DNA of 16,849 nt, taken from NCBI GenBank assembly GCA_018897395.1, contig JAHIKV010000152.1, positions 1-16,849 on the forward strand. Direction: 5' to 3'. A program made the translations under genes and the position numbers. This document shows positions 1-6,643 of the stretch, in pieces (the first letter of the stretch is position 1; each line of letters opens with the position of its first letter). A model generated the notes under the pieces. The model did no database searches. It saw only the letters and a program-made list of their open reading frames with translations, and had not been told where the DNA came from. This DNA comes from Planctomycetota bacterium (GTDB lineage Bacteria; Planctomycetota; Planctomycetia; Pirellulales; Thermoguttaceae).

Positions 1-90
1 CCGCACACCACAGCCCTTCACCGTCAATCCTCATGCCCACCTTTTGCGGCCATGCTCATTCTCTCTCTTCAACCCGTCTCCACGCCGAAG

Positions 91-240
91 ATGTCCTTTC
101 CCATTGAGTGCCAATACGTTACATTCAACAGTGCCATTCGTGCCTGGCGCCGTTTCCGGTGGAAGTTCATCGGACTGCGGGAAACGATGGAAGAGCTACG
201 CGAGGACGCGCTGTGGCTGAAAGAAAGGCAGAAGACGTAG
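91..240 (+). CDS. small hypothetical protein (uncertain)
   Basis: Not recognised. The frame codes for 49 residues from the ATG at 91 and ends with TAG at 238-240. It is open to the left edge of the window, so it could be the C-terminal end of a longer gene; an earlier ATG lies at 52. Codons from about 120 onward look coding. The product has a basic, tryptophan-rich middle (AWRRFRWKF) and an acidic-basic helical tail (TMEELREDALWLKERQKT), with no membrane segment or catalytic motif. No clear ribosome binding site is visible. It converges on aroDE, with the 114-bp purine-rich tract between them. It may equally be a chance frame. Confidence 0.35.
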   Translation: MSFPIECQYVTFNSAIRAWRRFRWKFIGLRETMEELREDALWLKERQKT

Positions 241-354
241 GGCGGAGGTCGGAAGGCGGAGGAGGGAAGGTGGAGGGGTGAGGGGGGGCGTGCTGCGAAA
301 CCGCAAGCGGCTTGTCGGCTTTCCCCCCTCGTCCTTCCGCCTTCCGCCCTTCAT
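241..354. repeat. purine-rich low-complexity tract with inverted ends
   Basis: The convergent gap after aroDE holds a nearly pure purine run (about 241-290, GGCGGAGG/GGAAGG units) and a pyrimidine run (about 325-352) built of CTTCCGCC units. The two pair roughly as an inverted repeat, since GGCGGAAGG-type and CCTTCCGCC-type words face each other. It could form a long imperfect hairpin and end transcription from both sides, but there is no T-run, so this is inference. Confidence 0.5.
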
Positions 355-1842
355 TCAATACTTCACCGCTCCGATTGCCCGGCGGATCGTCTCGCGCATC
401 AGATCGGTGGGGCCTTCCTGGCCGGTGAACAGTTTGAACTGCCGGCACGCCTGACGGACGAACATCTCGACTCCGGTAATCGTCAGGCAATTGCGGCTGC
501 GGGCCTCTTTGACCAGCAGCGTGTTCTCGGGGTTGTAAACGGCGTCGAAAACGAGCGACGAAGGACGCAGGTTGTGTTTCTCGAAGGGCGTTTCGTCCAC
601 GTTCGGGTGCATGCCGATCGGAGTGCAGTTGAACAACAGGTCGGGGGAGAGGGAATGCCTGGCCGACCATTCGACCGAACGGCAGTCGAAGCGTTGGGCC
701 AACAGCAGGGCCTGGCGGGCCTCTCCGTCGGCGACCACGACGTTCACGCCGCGCCGGATCAATCCATAGACGACGGCTTTGCCCACTCCGCCGGCGCCGA
801 GCACCAGGGCGGTCCTTCCGCGCAGCTTCCGCTGGGCTTCGTCTCGACCGCCGAAAACCGCCTCGAGGCTCTCCATCGCCGCCCGATAGTCGGTGTTGTA
901 TCCTTGCCGCTTCTTGCCGTCGAAGATGATGGTGTTTGCCGATCCGATACCCGCCACCACGGCGTCGGCCTCGGTAAGCTTCTTGACCACTTCCTCTTTG
1001 TGCGGAATGGTGACGCTCAAGCCGCGAATGTCCATGCGCGCGGCGTCGTCGATGAACCGGGCAAGGTCCTCGCGCGGTACGCGGATGGGAATGTAGACCT
1101 TGTTCAGGCCGTGATGACGGAAAGCCTCGTTGTGGACCAATGGACCGAGGCTGTGGCCGACCGGGTCGGCGATCACGCCGTAAACCTCGGTGTCGGCGTC
1201 GATCCGGTCGTAATGATACGTCTCGGTCATCTGCTGGAAGCTGAGCTGGCCGGGGGCCAACGCCCGCTCGTGATGGAACGTGGCGTAGCCGAACGGAGCG
1301 CCGAACTTGCCGGCCAGGATACGCGTCGGCGCACCGATGTCGCCCATGCAGAGGCCGATCATCGGCGTCTCGCTGCGGCGGGTCAGCTCGAGCATCCGCA
1401 GGTTGTCGCACGGATGATTGGCCATCGTGCAAATTTTTACGATGTCGGGATCGAGCTTGCACAACCGGCCGTGTATCTCTTCGAGGTCGTCCGGCGTCTT
1501 TCGAAAGTCGTGAAAACTGACGATCCGCTTTGTGCGGCCGAAGCGGGGGATCGAAGCGGCCACGTCGGCCTCGATGTCGACGTATTCGACGTCCTCGGCA
1601 ATCGCGGTTCGCAGCAGCAGTCGCCGCTGCTCCTCGCTGCCGACGAACTTTCCGCCGTCGATCGCGCGGCGGCAGGAGATCACCACCGGAGAGGGCCGGT
1701 CGGCAACCAACCGCTTGAGGTTCACCTCGCCGTTGATGTAATCCAAGCGGAGTTCGACCAACCGGGCACCCTGGTCGACCAGATGTCGATACTCGGCGAT
1801 TACGTGTCGATGTCGGCCGCGGCCAATGCTGACGCAGATCAT
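355..1842 (-). CDS. aroDE: bifunctional 3-dehydroquinate dehydratase / shikimate dehydrogenase
   Basis: Cytosolic shikimate-pathway enzyme covering steps 3 and 4: dehydration of 3-dehydroquinate, then NADPH-dependent reduction of 3-dehydroshikimate. The N-terminal half (about 1-210) is a type I dehydroquinase, with ELRLD at 30-34, catalytic His111 in SFHDF, Schiff-base Lys136 in DIVKI and substrate-binding Arg174. The C-terminal half (about 218-495) is shikimate dehydrogenase, with GHSLGPLVHN at 229-238, catalytic Lys282 in VTIPHKE, Asp318 in GYNTD, the nucleotide-binding loop GAGGVGK at 349-355, and NCTPIGM. At 495 residues it matches a two-domain fusion as in plants and some bacteria. The second Ser of the usual SxS substrate motif is Gly233. 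The ATG at 1842 has no Shine-Dalgarno site and is directly preceded by a C-rich CCCTAA-like tract. It appears to be transcribed alone. Confidence 0.96.
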   Translation of the reverse strand: MICVSIGRGRHRHVIAEYRHLVDQGARLVELRLDYINGEVNLKRLVADRPSPVVISCRRAIDGGKFVGSEEQRRLLLRTAIAEDVEYVDIEADVAASIPRFGRTKRIVSFHDFRKTPDDLEEIHGRLCKLDPDIVKICTMANHPCDNLRMLELTRRSETPMIGLCMGDIGAPTRILAGKFGAPFGYATFHHERALAPGQLSFQQMTETYHYDRIDADTEVYGVIADPVGHSLGPLVHNEAFRHHGLNKVYIPIRVPREDLARFIDDAARMDIRGLSVTIPHKEEVVKKLTEADAVVAGIGSANTIIFDGKKRQGYNTDYRAAMESLEAVFGGRDEAQRKLRGRTALVLGAGGVGKAVVYGLIRRGVNVVVADGEARQALLLAQRFDCRSVEWSARHSLSPDLLFNCTPIGMHPNVDETPFEKHNLRPSSLVFDAVYNPENTLLVKEARSRNCLTITGVEMFVRQACRQFKLFTGQEGPTDLMRETIRRAIGAVKY

Positions 1843-1864
1843 GGTTAGGGGCGAGGGGTTAGGG
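1843..1864 (+). other. G-rich, telomere-like tract at the aroDE start
   Basis: The plus strand has G-runs of 2, 4, 4 and 3 separated by TTA, CGA and TTA, touching the aroDE start codon (CAT at 1840-1842). The aroDE mRNA leader would therefore read CCCTAA-like. A similar tract lies before mutL. It may form a G-quadruplex on the template strand; this is only inference from the pattern. Confidence 0.4.
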
Positions 1865-1883
1865 ATATAAATATTAGTCCGTG

Positions 1884-1939
1884 TTTAGCCGCCGCGTCCA
1901 CGCGGCGTCGGATCGTTTAGCCCGGCCACTCGTGGCCGG
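1884..1939. repeat. two TTTAGC-type hairpin repeats
   Basis: Two adjacent hairpins each start with TTTAGC. The first has stem CGCCGCGT/ACGCGGCG (1890-1897 with 1900-1907). The second has stem CCGGCCAC/GTGGCCGG (1922-1929 with 1932-1939). The 24 bases at 1884-1907 are the exact reverse complement of 7708-7731, so this is a dispersed family. They lie between aroDE and the divergent antitoxin gene. Confidence 0.75.
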
Positions 1940-2024
1940 CGCGGGCGATCACACGTCCCCCATTGTGGCAAATCCATCCCGGAAAATCAAACCCGGCCAT
2001 CGAACTCACCAACGTGGCAACGGA

Positions 2025-2053
2025 TTGACCGTACCCCCGTATCGTGGTATGCT
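2025..2053 (+). promoter_or_regulatory. sigma-70-type promoter of the ParD-like antitoxin
   Basis: A -35 box TTGACC (2025-2030), a 17-bp spacer and a -10 box TATGCT (2048-2053) predict a start near 2060. The ribosome binding site GGAGG at 2061-2065 sits 9 bases before the ATG at 2075. The very short leader is typical of toxin-antitoxin operons. Confidence 0.6.
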
Positions 2054-2074
2054 TTTTTGTGGAGGACTTGTGTC

Positions 2075-2356
2075 ATGACCGTCGAAATCCCTTCCGAATT
2101 TCAGCGTTTCGTCAATCAGGTTATCGATGGCGGCAGCTACACGACTGAGTCCGAAGTGGTCGGCGATGCGCTTCGGCTCCTTCAGCAGCGCCGGCAACGG
2201 ATCGAGGAACTTCGGCGGGAAATCCAACCGGCATTGGATCAGCTTGACCGTGGCGAGGGCATCGAACTGAAGAACGAGGAAGAACTGGATGCGTTCTTTG
2301 AAGACATCAAGTCGCGTGGTCGGGCGCGATTGGCCGCCGAGCGAGAATCGCAATGA
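2075..2356 (+). CDS. ParD/CopG-type antitoxin (ribbon-helix-helix)
   Basis: A 93-residue protein of the ParD antitoxin family. The N-terminal part, MTVEIPSEFQRFVNQVIDGG, followed by YTTESEVVGDALRLLQQRRQR, is the usual ribbon-helix-helix DNA-binding region (residues about 1-45). The acidic C-terminal tail is where family members bind ParE toxin. The ATG at 2075 is chosen because GGAGG lies at 2061-2065; a TTG at 2057 extends the frame but is upstream of this site. Its stop overlaps a second ATG (2353) in the ATGA arrangement usual for parD-parE, yet the toxin frame is broken after a few codons. It would normally bind its own promoter at 2025-2053. It may be an orphan antitoxin. Confidence 0.85.
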   Translation: MTVEIPSEFQRFVNQVIDGGSYTTESEVVGDALRLLQQRRQRIEELRREIQPALDQLDRGEGIELKNEEELDAFFEDIKSRGRARLAAERESQ

Positions 2357-2407
2357 AGCGTTATCGCCTGGACGCCAATTTATCTTCCCTTCCCGAATTC
2401 ACCCCAT
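2353..2407 (+). pseudogene. remnant of a ParE-like toxin gene
   Basis: The ATG at 2353 overlaps the antitoxin stop and reads MKRYRLDANLSSLPEF. The first six residues resemble the start of many ParE toxins, but nothing after them resembles the family. The frame then runs antisense through the neighbouring minus-strand module. I read this as a parE cut after its first codons, perhaps by arrival of the PIN module. The identity rests on six residues and position, so it is tentative. Confidence 0.4.
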
Positions 2408-2593
2408 TCACTTCCTCGCTTCTTCGTGAAGCGGCTGGCGCTGAACCGGCCGGCTCGGCAACGAGACCACCTGCACGCCGGCCGATTGCTGCTTCCGACG
2501 AAGGTCTTGGCAGATCGCGTCCAGATCGAAATCGAATTGGCGCGAGTAATCCTCGCGCGCCCGGCGCACTTCGTCCACGATTGTGTCACGCAT
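2408..2593 (-). CDS. small antitoxin-like partner of the PIN protein
   Basis: A 61-residue protein starting MRDTIVDEVRRAREDYSRQF and continuing DFDLDAICQDLRRKQ, a helical, charged pattern that I recognise as a small conserved protein found next to PIN-domain toxins. It probably neutralises the PIN protein, but the function is inferred from position. Its ATG (2591-2593) overlaps the last codons of the PIN gene by 8 bp, implying translational coupling. The order is toxin first, antitoxin second, the reverse of classical vapBC. The C-terminal tail (RPVQRQPLHEEARK) is less typical and may have been altered at the junction with the truncated parE. Confidence 0.65.
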   Translation of the reverse strand: MRDTIVDEVRRAREDYSRQFDFDLDAICQDLRRKQQSAGVQVVSLPSRPVQRQPLHEEARK

Positions 2594-3074
2594 CGATCTC
2601 TCCTTTCTCCAACAATTCTTGCGGAGTGCAAATCACGGGCGGCTCACAGCCCATTTCTCGGCATATCTCTTCAATGCGAGGCCGCAGTGCAGCGTTGGCA
2701 ATGTGCGTACAATTCCAAGTCAACAGGTAGTTCATGCCGTTCGTCGCCGCCACGGCAATGTGAAGGGCATCGGCCCGCGCCTTCGCGGGCAACGGGATTC
2801 CGGCAACCAGCCTCTTGCCGAGCATCGTTGTCTGGTCGGTAATGTCCAGCCGGACAATCGGCCGGAGCGTTTCGATGCGTCGGCGGGCAGCGTCGCTGTC
2901 TCCCGCGCTCGCCTCCTCGAACACAAGCTGAGAGACATAGAGATCGAATATGCTTCGACAACCGATCCACCACTCGCGAGTGATTTCTTGGTTTGCAGCC
3001 ATCACCAGATCGCGGCTGGGCCTAGCTGTCAAATAGCTGACAATCGTGGTTTCTAGGTAGACTCTCGGTTTCAT
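2586..3074 (-). CDS. PIN-domain protein, VapC-like toxin
   Basis: A 162-residue PIN-fold protein, probably an Mg-dependent RNase toxin of a type II toxin-antitoxin pair. It opens with KPRVYLETTIVSYLTARPSRD, the start of a well-populated VapC-like subfamily in which Glu8 replaces the first PIN aspartate. Other likely metal-site residues are Glu53/Glu54 (VFEEASAGD), Asp102 (ADALHIAVA) and Asn121 in LLTWNCTHIAN. A site reading AGGTA on the minus strand (3081-3085) lies 6 bases before the ATG. The gene overlaps the downstream small gene by 8 bp. Substrate RNA is unknown. Confidence 0.85.
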   Translation of the reverse strand: MKPRVYLETTIVSYLTARPSRDLVMAANQEITREWWIGCRSIFDLYVSQLVFEEASAGDSDAARRRIETLRPIVRLDITDQTTMLGKRLVAGIPLPAKARADALHIAVAATNGMNYLLTWNCTHIANAALRPRIEEICREMGCEPPVICTPQELLEKGEIDA

Positions 3075-3178
3075 GGAAGCTACCTGCCGCTTCTTGCATC
3101 TTGCCGGATAATCAGAACAGTATGGCTACAATAGATTCTACCGCGTCCAGGGGACAAATCAACCATCCCCTGCCCCCC

Positions 3179-5071
3179 TCACACCCTTTTGAACCGCTTG
3201 TCCAACTCTTCCCGCGTGAAGACCAGCGCAGTGGGGCGGCCGTGGGGACAGTGATGCGAGCCTTCCACCAAATGGCGCTGCTCCAAGAGGGCGGCGATCT
3301 CCTCCGGCGCGAGCCGGTCGCCCGCCTTGATCGCCGCCTTGCAGGCGATCGTGTGCAACAGGTCGTCCAACAGGTCGCGGCGGTCCGGTTGTTTTACCTC
3401 CGCGAGGATCCGTTCCAAAACCGCCCGCAATACTTCGACCGGAGGTATGTTTGCCAACATCGCCGGATAGCCGGAGAGCAATACCGTGTCGCCGCCGAAC
3501 GACTCGACCCGTACGCCCAACTGGGCCAACAAATCGCGGTTTTCCAGCGCGGCGGCCGCCTCGGTGGGGCTGAGATCGACCGGCTCGGGGACCAACAGGT
3601 TCTGAGTCTCGACCGCTCCGGCCGATACCCGTTGTTTTAGTTGCTCGTACAAGATGCGTTCGTGTAGGGCGTGCTGGTCGATGATCGTCACGCCCTCCTC
3701 GCTCTCGGTCACGAGGTAGCGGTCGTGGACTTGCAAGGCGCGGGCGCTGCTGCCGGCTTGGGTGGCACTGCCGGCTTGCCCGGCAGTGGAAGATAAGGGG
3801 GCGGCATTGTCGGCGGGCGAGACCCGATCCAGCGGCCGCAATTGCAGCGGTGAGAAAGCGCCGGCTTCACCGGGGGCTGTTAGCCCCCGGCTAATGTCCT
3901 CTGACCTCTGCCCTCCGACCTCTGACCCCTGGTCCCTGGCCCCTGGCCCCTGGTCCCAAGATGCCACCTTGCCCTTGGCCCAATCGACGAGTTGCTGGCG
4001 CAATTGGTCCGTATGGGCCGCGTCGTGTGCGGCGGCCGCGTCGTCGCTCGACGCTTCGCCGCACGATTGTATCCGCGCGTGCAAATCGGTTGTCAGAAAC
4101 TTGGCGCGGAGCATTGCCAGCAGTTGGCTGTACAGCCGGCCGGAGTCGAGGAAGCGGACCTCGAGCTTCGTGGGATGGACGTTCACGTCGACCAGCTCCG
4201 GGGGCATCCTCATCGTAATAAATGCGATCGGCTGGCGGCCGACCGTCAGCAGTCCGCGATATGCCTCGCCCAGGGCGTGTTGCAAGGCCCGGTCGCGGAT
4301 GTACCGACCGTTGAGGAAAAAGTATTGCATCCGGTTATGACTGCGGCTGTGGCTGGGATGGGCGGCGTAGCCGGACAGCGAGACATCGTCCTCGACGCTT
4401 TCCACCCAGATCAGGTTCTCGGCCAGTTCGCGGCCGAAGCAGAGCGCGATCCGCTCGAGCCAGCCGCCGCCGACCGGCAGATCGAGGACCGGTTTGTCGT
4501 TGTGCCGCAGCGAGAAATGGACTTGTGTGGCGGGCAGGGCGATCCGCGTGAACGCCTCCGATACATGGCCGAACTCGGTGGCCGAGGTCCGCAAAAACTT
4601 CCGCCGCACCGGAGTGTTGTAGAACAGGTCGCGGACCTCGACGATTGTGCCCACCGGCGCGCCGCAAGGAACGATTTCGCTCAATTCCCCGCCGACGCAC
4701 TCGATCTCCGCGCCGCTTTGGCCCTCGGGTGTGCGGCTGCTAAGCGTCATCCGGCCGACCGCGGCGATCGAGGCCAACGCCTCGCCGCGAAAACCCAGCG
4801 TGTCGACACGGAACAGATCGTCGGCCTCGGATATCTTGCTGGTGGCGTGGCTGGCCACCGCCAGGGGCAACTCGTCGGCCGCGATTCCGCCGCCGTTGTC
4901 CACCACGCGGATCGAATCCAAGCCGCCTTGCGAGACCGACACGTCAATCCGCGTGGCCCCGGCGTCCACGGCGTTTTCCATCAGCTCCTTGACCACGCTG
5001 GCCGGACGCCCGACCACCTCGCCGGCGGCGATCTTGTTCACCAGGCCTTGGGACAGTCGGTGGATGGGCAC
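3179..5071 (-). CDS. mutL: DNA mismatch repair protein MutL (endonuclease type)
   Basis: MutL couples mismatch recognition by MutS to strand incision. From the GTG at 5071 the 630-residue protein begins VPIHRLSQGLVNKIAAGEVV and aligns residue for residue with E. coli MutL (MPIQVL...), so I prefer this start over the TTG at 5107 inside a low-complexity tract. GHKL ATPase motifs: KELMENAVDAGA (Glu29, Asn33), DNGGGI (58-63), GFRGEAL (93-99). A variable linker (about 340-445) is followed by the C-terminal domain with the metal-binding endonuclease motif DQHALHERILYE (465-476), ACKAAIKAGD and CPHGRP. This indicates a nicking MutL as in organisms lacking MutH. The linker carries a low-complexity stretch and a dispersed hairpin repeat. 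There is no Shine-Dalgarno site. mutS is not in the window. It lies downstream of purA on the same strand, 115 bp apart. Confidence 0.96.
   Translation of the reverse strand: MPIHRLSQGLVNKIAAGEVVGRPASVVKELMENAVDAGATRIDVSVSQGGLDSIRVVDNGGGIAADELPLAVASHATSKISEADDLFRVDTLGFRGEALASIAAVGRMTLSSRTPEGQSGAEIECVGGELSEIVPCGAPVGTIVEVRDLFYNTPVRRKFLRTSATEFGHVSEAFTRIALPATQVHFSLRHNDKPVLDLPVGGGWLERIALCFGRELAENLIWVESVEDDVSLSGYAAHPSHSRSHNRMQYFFLNGRYIRDRALQHALGEAYRGLLTVGRQPIAFITMRMPPELVDVNVHPTKLEVRFLDSGRLYSQLLAMLRAKFLTTDLHARIQSCGEASSDDAAAAHDAAHTDQLRQQLVDWAKGKVASWDQGPGARDQGSEVGGQRSEDISRGLTAPGEAGAFSPLQLRPLDRVSPADNAAPLSSTAGQAGSATQAGSSARALQVHDRYLVTESEEGVTIIDQHALHERILYEQLKQRVSAGAVETQNLLVPEPVDLSPTEAAAALENRDLLAQLGVRVESFGGDTVLLSGYPAMLANIPPVEVLRAVLERILAEVKQPDRRDLLDDLLHTIACKAAIKAGDRLAPEEIAALLEQRHLVEGSHHCPHGRPTALVFTREELDKRFKRV
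3870..3894 (-). repeat. TTAGCC hairpin repeat inside mutL
   Basis: A perfect 9-bp stem, CCGGGGGCT/AGCCCCCGG with loop GTT, followed by CTAA on the plus strand. Read on the minus strand it starts TTAGCC like the intergenic copies at 1884, 1917, 14348 and 14579. It encodes residues around ISRGLTAPGEAG of the MutL linker. Next to it, 3895-3958 is a low-complexity run of GGCC/GACC/CTCTGACC-like units. Confidence 0.7.
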
Positions 5072-5078
5072 GAGAGAA

Positions 5079-5103
5079 GGGATTAGGGATTGGGGATTAG
5101 GGG
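5079..5103 (+). other. perfect G-quadruplex motif before mutL
   Basis: Four G-runs (3, 3, 4, 4) separated by ATTA, ATT and ATTA, closely like telomeric repeats, begin 8 bases upstream of the mutL GTG start. The G-rich strand is the template; the mRNA would be C-rich. The motif fits the usual G3+N1-7 rule; whether it folds is untested. Confidence 0.6.
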
Positions 5104-5104
5104 A

Positions 5105-5136
5105 CAACGCCCCGCGACTGTGGTCGCGGGGTGTTG
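5105..5136. repeat. 14-bp-stem hairpin between purA and mutL
   Basis: CAACGCCCCGCGAC and GTCGCGGGGTGTTG flank a TGTG loop, with one G-T wobble. There is no T-run on the minus strand side. It may stabilise the purA 3' end or attenuate read-through into mutL; alternatively it is a dispersed repeat. Confidence 0.6.
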
Positions 5137-5162
5137 AGACCAGTTTGTCACTGTTGATGCTG

Positions 5163-5181
5163 AAAAAATCGGAATCCGATT
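5163..5181 (-). terminator. possible weak intrinsic terminator of purA
   Basis: On the minus strand, 5 bases after the purA stop, AATCGG and CCGATT pair around ATT and run into a six-T tract (5163-5168 read in reverse). The stem is short (6 bp), so termination may be partial. Confidence 0.45.
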
Positions 5182-5186
5182 CTGTT

Positions 5187-6467
5187 CTATTGCGGCAGAA
5201 AAATCGTTTGCCGGCGGTCGGGGCCGACGGAGATGATCTCCACCGGACGGCCGAGCAGTTGGGCGATCCGCTCGACGTACTCCCGCGCCGCCTCGGGCAA
5301 ATCGTCGATCGTCGCCGCGCCGTCGATTTCTTCTTGCCAGCCGGGCAGCGTCTCGTAGACCGGCACGACGCGGCGCAGATCGTCCACGTGGCTGGGAAAA
5401 TCGACGATCCGCCGACCGTCCAGTTCGTATGCCGTGCAGATTTTCAGTTCCGACACACGGCTCAGCACGTCGAGCAACATCAAAGCCAGCGAGTCTGCGC
5501 CGCTCAGCCGGGAGGTGTAGCGCGCGGCCACCGCGTCGAACCAGCCGCAACGCCGTGGCCGCCGGGTGACCGTGCCGTATTCGTTGCCTTGTCGGCGTAT
5601 TCTCTCGCCCGTGGCGTTGTCCTGCTCGGTGGGGAACGGCCCGCCGCCAACCCGGGTGTTGTACGCCTTGATAATCCCGATCACCTTGTCGATGTATCGC
5701 CCCGGCACGCCCGAGCCGGCCGAGACGCCCACGCCCGAGCTGTTGCTGCTGGTGACGAAGGGGAACGTGCCGTGGTCGATGTCCAGCAGCGCGCCCTGAG
5801 CGCCCTCGAACAGCACGCGGCGGCCGGCCTCGACCGCGTCGAGCAGGAAGGCCGTCGTGTCGGCGACGTGTGGCGCCAACCGCTCGGCGTAGGCGTGATA
5901 CTGGTCGAATATCTCCTGGGCGTCGAGCCGGACGTCGGCCGAAAGGGCGGCGAACACTTCGTTCTTCGCGCGCACGATCCGCTCGATACGCGCGCGGAAG
6001 TCGGGCCGATACATGTCGCCGATGCGCACGGCCAGCGAGCGGCCGACCTTGTCGCTGTAGCAGGGACCGATGCCGCGCAGCGTGGTGCCGATCGCTTCGT
6101 CGCCGCACTGCCGGTCCAGCAGGCGGTCCTCCTCGAAGTGCCAGGGGAAGATCACGTGGGCCCGATCGCTGACGATCAGATTGTCGGCCACCTTCACGCC
6201 GAGTTTCGTGAGCGTGTCGATTTCGTCGAGCAGCGCGGCGGGGTTCAGCACCACACCGGTGGCGATGACGCACCGCACTTCGGGGCGGAAAATGCCGCTG
6301 GGCATCAGCGAGAGCTTATAGGCCCGACCGTCGCGGACGACCGTGTGTCCGGCATTGGCCCCACCCTGGTAGCGGACCACGATTTCGTGTCGCTCGGTCA
6401 GCAGGTCGACGACTTTTCCCTTCGCCTCGTCGCCCCACTGCAAACCGACCACGCAAGTAACAGGCAC
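5187..6467 (-). CDS. purA: adenylosuccinate synthetase
   Basis: Cytosolic enzyme joining IMP and aspartate at the expense of GTP to give adenylosuccinate, the first committed step to AMP. The 426-residue length is normal. Motifs: WGDEAKGKVVD (11-21, general base Asp13), NAGHT (catalytic His41), TTLRGIGPCYSDK, EGAQGALLDIDHGTFPFVTS (221-240), GGGPFPTEQ, the substrate loop GTVTRRPRRCGWFD with Arg303 and Arg305, and the guanine-binding C-terminal end SVGPDRRQTI. Residue 15 is Ala where most family members have Gly. The start is GTG at 6467, with GAGGG (minus strand, 6475-6479) 7 bases upstream. A promoter lies at 6515-6542 and a possible terminator after the stop. Confidence 0.97.
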   Translation of the reverse strand: MPVTCVVGLQWGDEAKGKVVDLLTERHEIVVRYQGGANAGHTVVRDGRAYKLSLMPSGIFRPEVRCVIATGVVLNPAALLDEIDTLTKLGVKVADNLIVSDRAHVIFPWHFEEDRLLDRQCGDEAIGTTLRGIGPCYSDKVGRSLAVRIGDMYRPDFRARIERIVRAKNEVFAALSADVRLDAQEIFDQYHAYAERLAPHVADTTAFLLDAVEAGRRVLFEGAQGALLDIDHGTFPFVTSSNSSGVGVSAGSGVPGRYIDKVIGIIKAYNTRVGGGPFPTEQDNATGERIRRQGNEYGTVTRRPRRCGWFDAVAARYTSRLSGADSLALMLLDVLSRVSELKICTAYELDGRRIVDFPSHVDDLRRVVPVYETLPGWQEEIDGAATIDDLPEAAREYVERIAQLLGRPVEIISVGPDRRQTIFLPQ

Positions 6468-6514
6468 CGGAAAGCCCTCGATGGGTTATTGGCGGAAGTT
6501 TCCAAACGCACCAA

Positions 6515-6542
6515 TTTATCAAGAGCATCGGGGCGCGGTCAA
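6515..6542 (-). promoter_or_regulatory. sigma-70-type promoter of purA
   Basis: On the minus strand TTGACC (6537-6542), a 16-bp spacer and GATAAA (6515-6520). The predicted start near 6508 gives a leader of about 40 bases containing the GAGGG site. Good match to consensus and position. Confidence 0.55.
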
Positions 6543-6568
6543 GTGCCCCTAGAATGCCGCCCTGTGAT

Positions 6569-6610
6569 GGTCGCGCCTATGGAATTGCCGATTATCCACC
6601 GGGCGCGACC
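6569..6610. repeat. inverted repeat upstream of purA
   Basis: Perfect 9-bp arms GGTCGCGCC (6569-6577) and GGCGCGACC (6602-6610) with a 24-base loop, between the end of the methyltransferase gene and the purA promoter. It could end transcription of the upstream gene or be an operator; there is no T-run. Confidence 0.4.
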
Positions 6611-6643
6611 TCTTGACGTGGCTTTATGAGATCGCCAGATGCA

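Noticed and set aside
167..1462. 431-residue minus-strand and 424-residue plus-strand (574-1848) open frames over aroDE
   Set aside because: They are Arg/Gly-rich or otherwise featureless shadow translations of GC-rich DNA overlapping a gene with complete catalytic motifs.
2353..2730. Full 125-residue gene after the ParD antitoxin
   Set aside because: Beyond the first codons it is antisense to the PIN module and has no ParE features; treated as a remnant only.
5072..5107. mutL start at TTG 5107
   Set aside because: The added residues are encoded by the telomere-like low-complexity tract; the GTG at 5071 aligns directly with the E. coli MutL N-terminus.
5083..6273. 396-residue minus-strand frame within purA
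   Set aside because: Arg-rich out-of-phase reading of purA.
4647..6629. 660-residue plus-strand open frame across mutL and purA
   Set aside because: It spans two genes with full motifs on the other strand and shows no domain; stop-poor antisense frames are expected at this GC content.
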